Made by a program: the position numbers and the translations under genes
In this document: in pieces, positions 5,392-5,531 of the stretch
Numbering within the stretch: position 1 is the stretch's first letter
Layout: every line of letters starts with the position of its first letter
The notes under the pieces: model-generated
Database searches by the model: none
Told to the model about the DNA's origin: nothing
The model's input: the letters and a program-made list of their open reading frames with translations, nothing else
Source: Kiritimatiellales bacterium
GTDB lineage: Bacteria; Verrucomicrobiota; Kiritimatiellia; Kiritimatiellales; Tichowtungiaceae
DNA length: 5,531 nucleotides
Assembly: GCA_028692515.1 (NCBI GenBank)
Contig: JAQUXG010000131.1
Location: forward strand, 1-5,531
Direction of reading: 5' to 3'

Positions 5392-5531
5392 TTAATCTTT
5401 CATCCCGAGTTTTTTTAGCAGCATTGCCGCCGGGCAGAAACCGGTGAAGGCCGACTGAATCAGATTCACGCCGATGAACGCGGTGAACAGCAGCCACCAC
5501 TTGCTGACGCAGGCAACCAGCAGAACCGAAA
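5392..5531 (-). CDS. DUF2892 (YgaP-like) inner-membrane protein, C-terminal part
   Basis: The last 45 residues of a gene entering from the right edge are visible, ending at TAA 5392-5394. They begin [20 protein letters not shown] and continue with [20 protein letters not shown] and LGMKD. The run [23 protein letters not shown] followed by a short LKKLG tail is the hallmark of DUF2892, a small two-helix membrane domain found alone or fused after rhodanese domains (YgaP). One membrane segment is complete here and the other is cut by the edge. Whether a rhodanese domain precedes it cannot be seen. The gene converges on the HPF-like gene with a 14-bp gap that holds no clear terminator. Function of the stand-alone domain is unknown. 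Confidence 0.8.
   Translation of the reverse strand, partial: SVLLVACVSKWWLLFTAFIGVNLIQSAFTGFCPAAMLLKKLGMKD

Noticed and set aside
5075..5500. Minus-strand open frame of 141 codons over the HPF-like gene and right edge
   Set aside because: It overlaps the HPF-like gene antisense; another minus-strand frame at 5392-5531 reads as a clear DUF2892 C-terminus instead.

Overview
The window is bacterial chromosome, GC-rich by eye and densely coded. It holds six protein genes, two of them cut by the window edges. The organism cannot be named from these genes. The intergenic repeats (a TTTCCAA/TTGGAAA palindrome and a degenerate CCGCAGATnACGCGGATT-like tract) remind me of Kiritimatiellota/Verrucomicrobiota and other large-genome environmental bacteria, but that is a weak recollection. 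The Sec-type signal peptide on one protein and the CusS-like sensor kinase suggest a diderm envelope.

Layout, left to right. (1) 1-1720, minus strand: N-terminal 573 residues of a type I restriction endonuclease R (motor/nuclease) subunit, running off the left edge. (2) 1721-1979: non-coding spacer rich in repeats. It contains a TTTCCAA hairpin, an array of three ATTCGGCTCA half-sites set exactly 22 nt apart, and a roughly 10-nt-periodic repeat tract. (3) 1980-4035, minus strand: two-component operon, an OmpR-family response regulator followed by a CusS-like membrane histidine kinase overlapping it by 20 bp. (4) 4036-4261: divergent regulatory region with an 18-bp HprR/CusR-like box. (5) 4262-4885, plus strand: a small heat-shock protein (Hsp20) with a signal peptide, followed by a hairpin terminator. 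(6) 4926-5023: a second copy of the same 18-bp box. (7) 5024-5377, plus strand: a short HPF/RaiA-type ribosome-associated protein. (8) 5392-5531, minus strand: the C-terminal end of a DUF2892 (YgaP-like) membrane protein, cut by the right edge.

The most interesting result is the regulatory wiring. Two boxes with identical arms, GATTAC-N6-GTAATG, lie at 4104-4121 and 4936-4953. The first sits between the regulator/kinase operon and hsp20, the second just upstream of the HPF-like gene. The gap from box to start codon is 68 nt to the regulator, 68 nt to an alternative hsp20 start at 4190, and 70 nt to the HPF-like gene. This suggests a small autoregulated stress regulon: an envelope sensor and its regulator drive an exported holdase chaperone and a ribosome-hibernation-type factor. 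The protein families are read directly from the sequence. The regulon is inference from repeated sites and layout. The type I restriction gene appears unrelated to this module.
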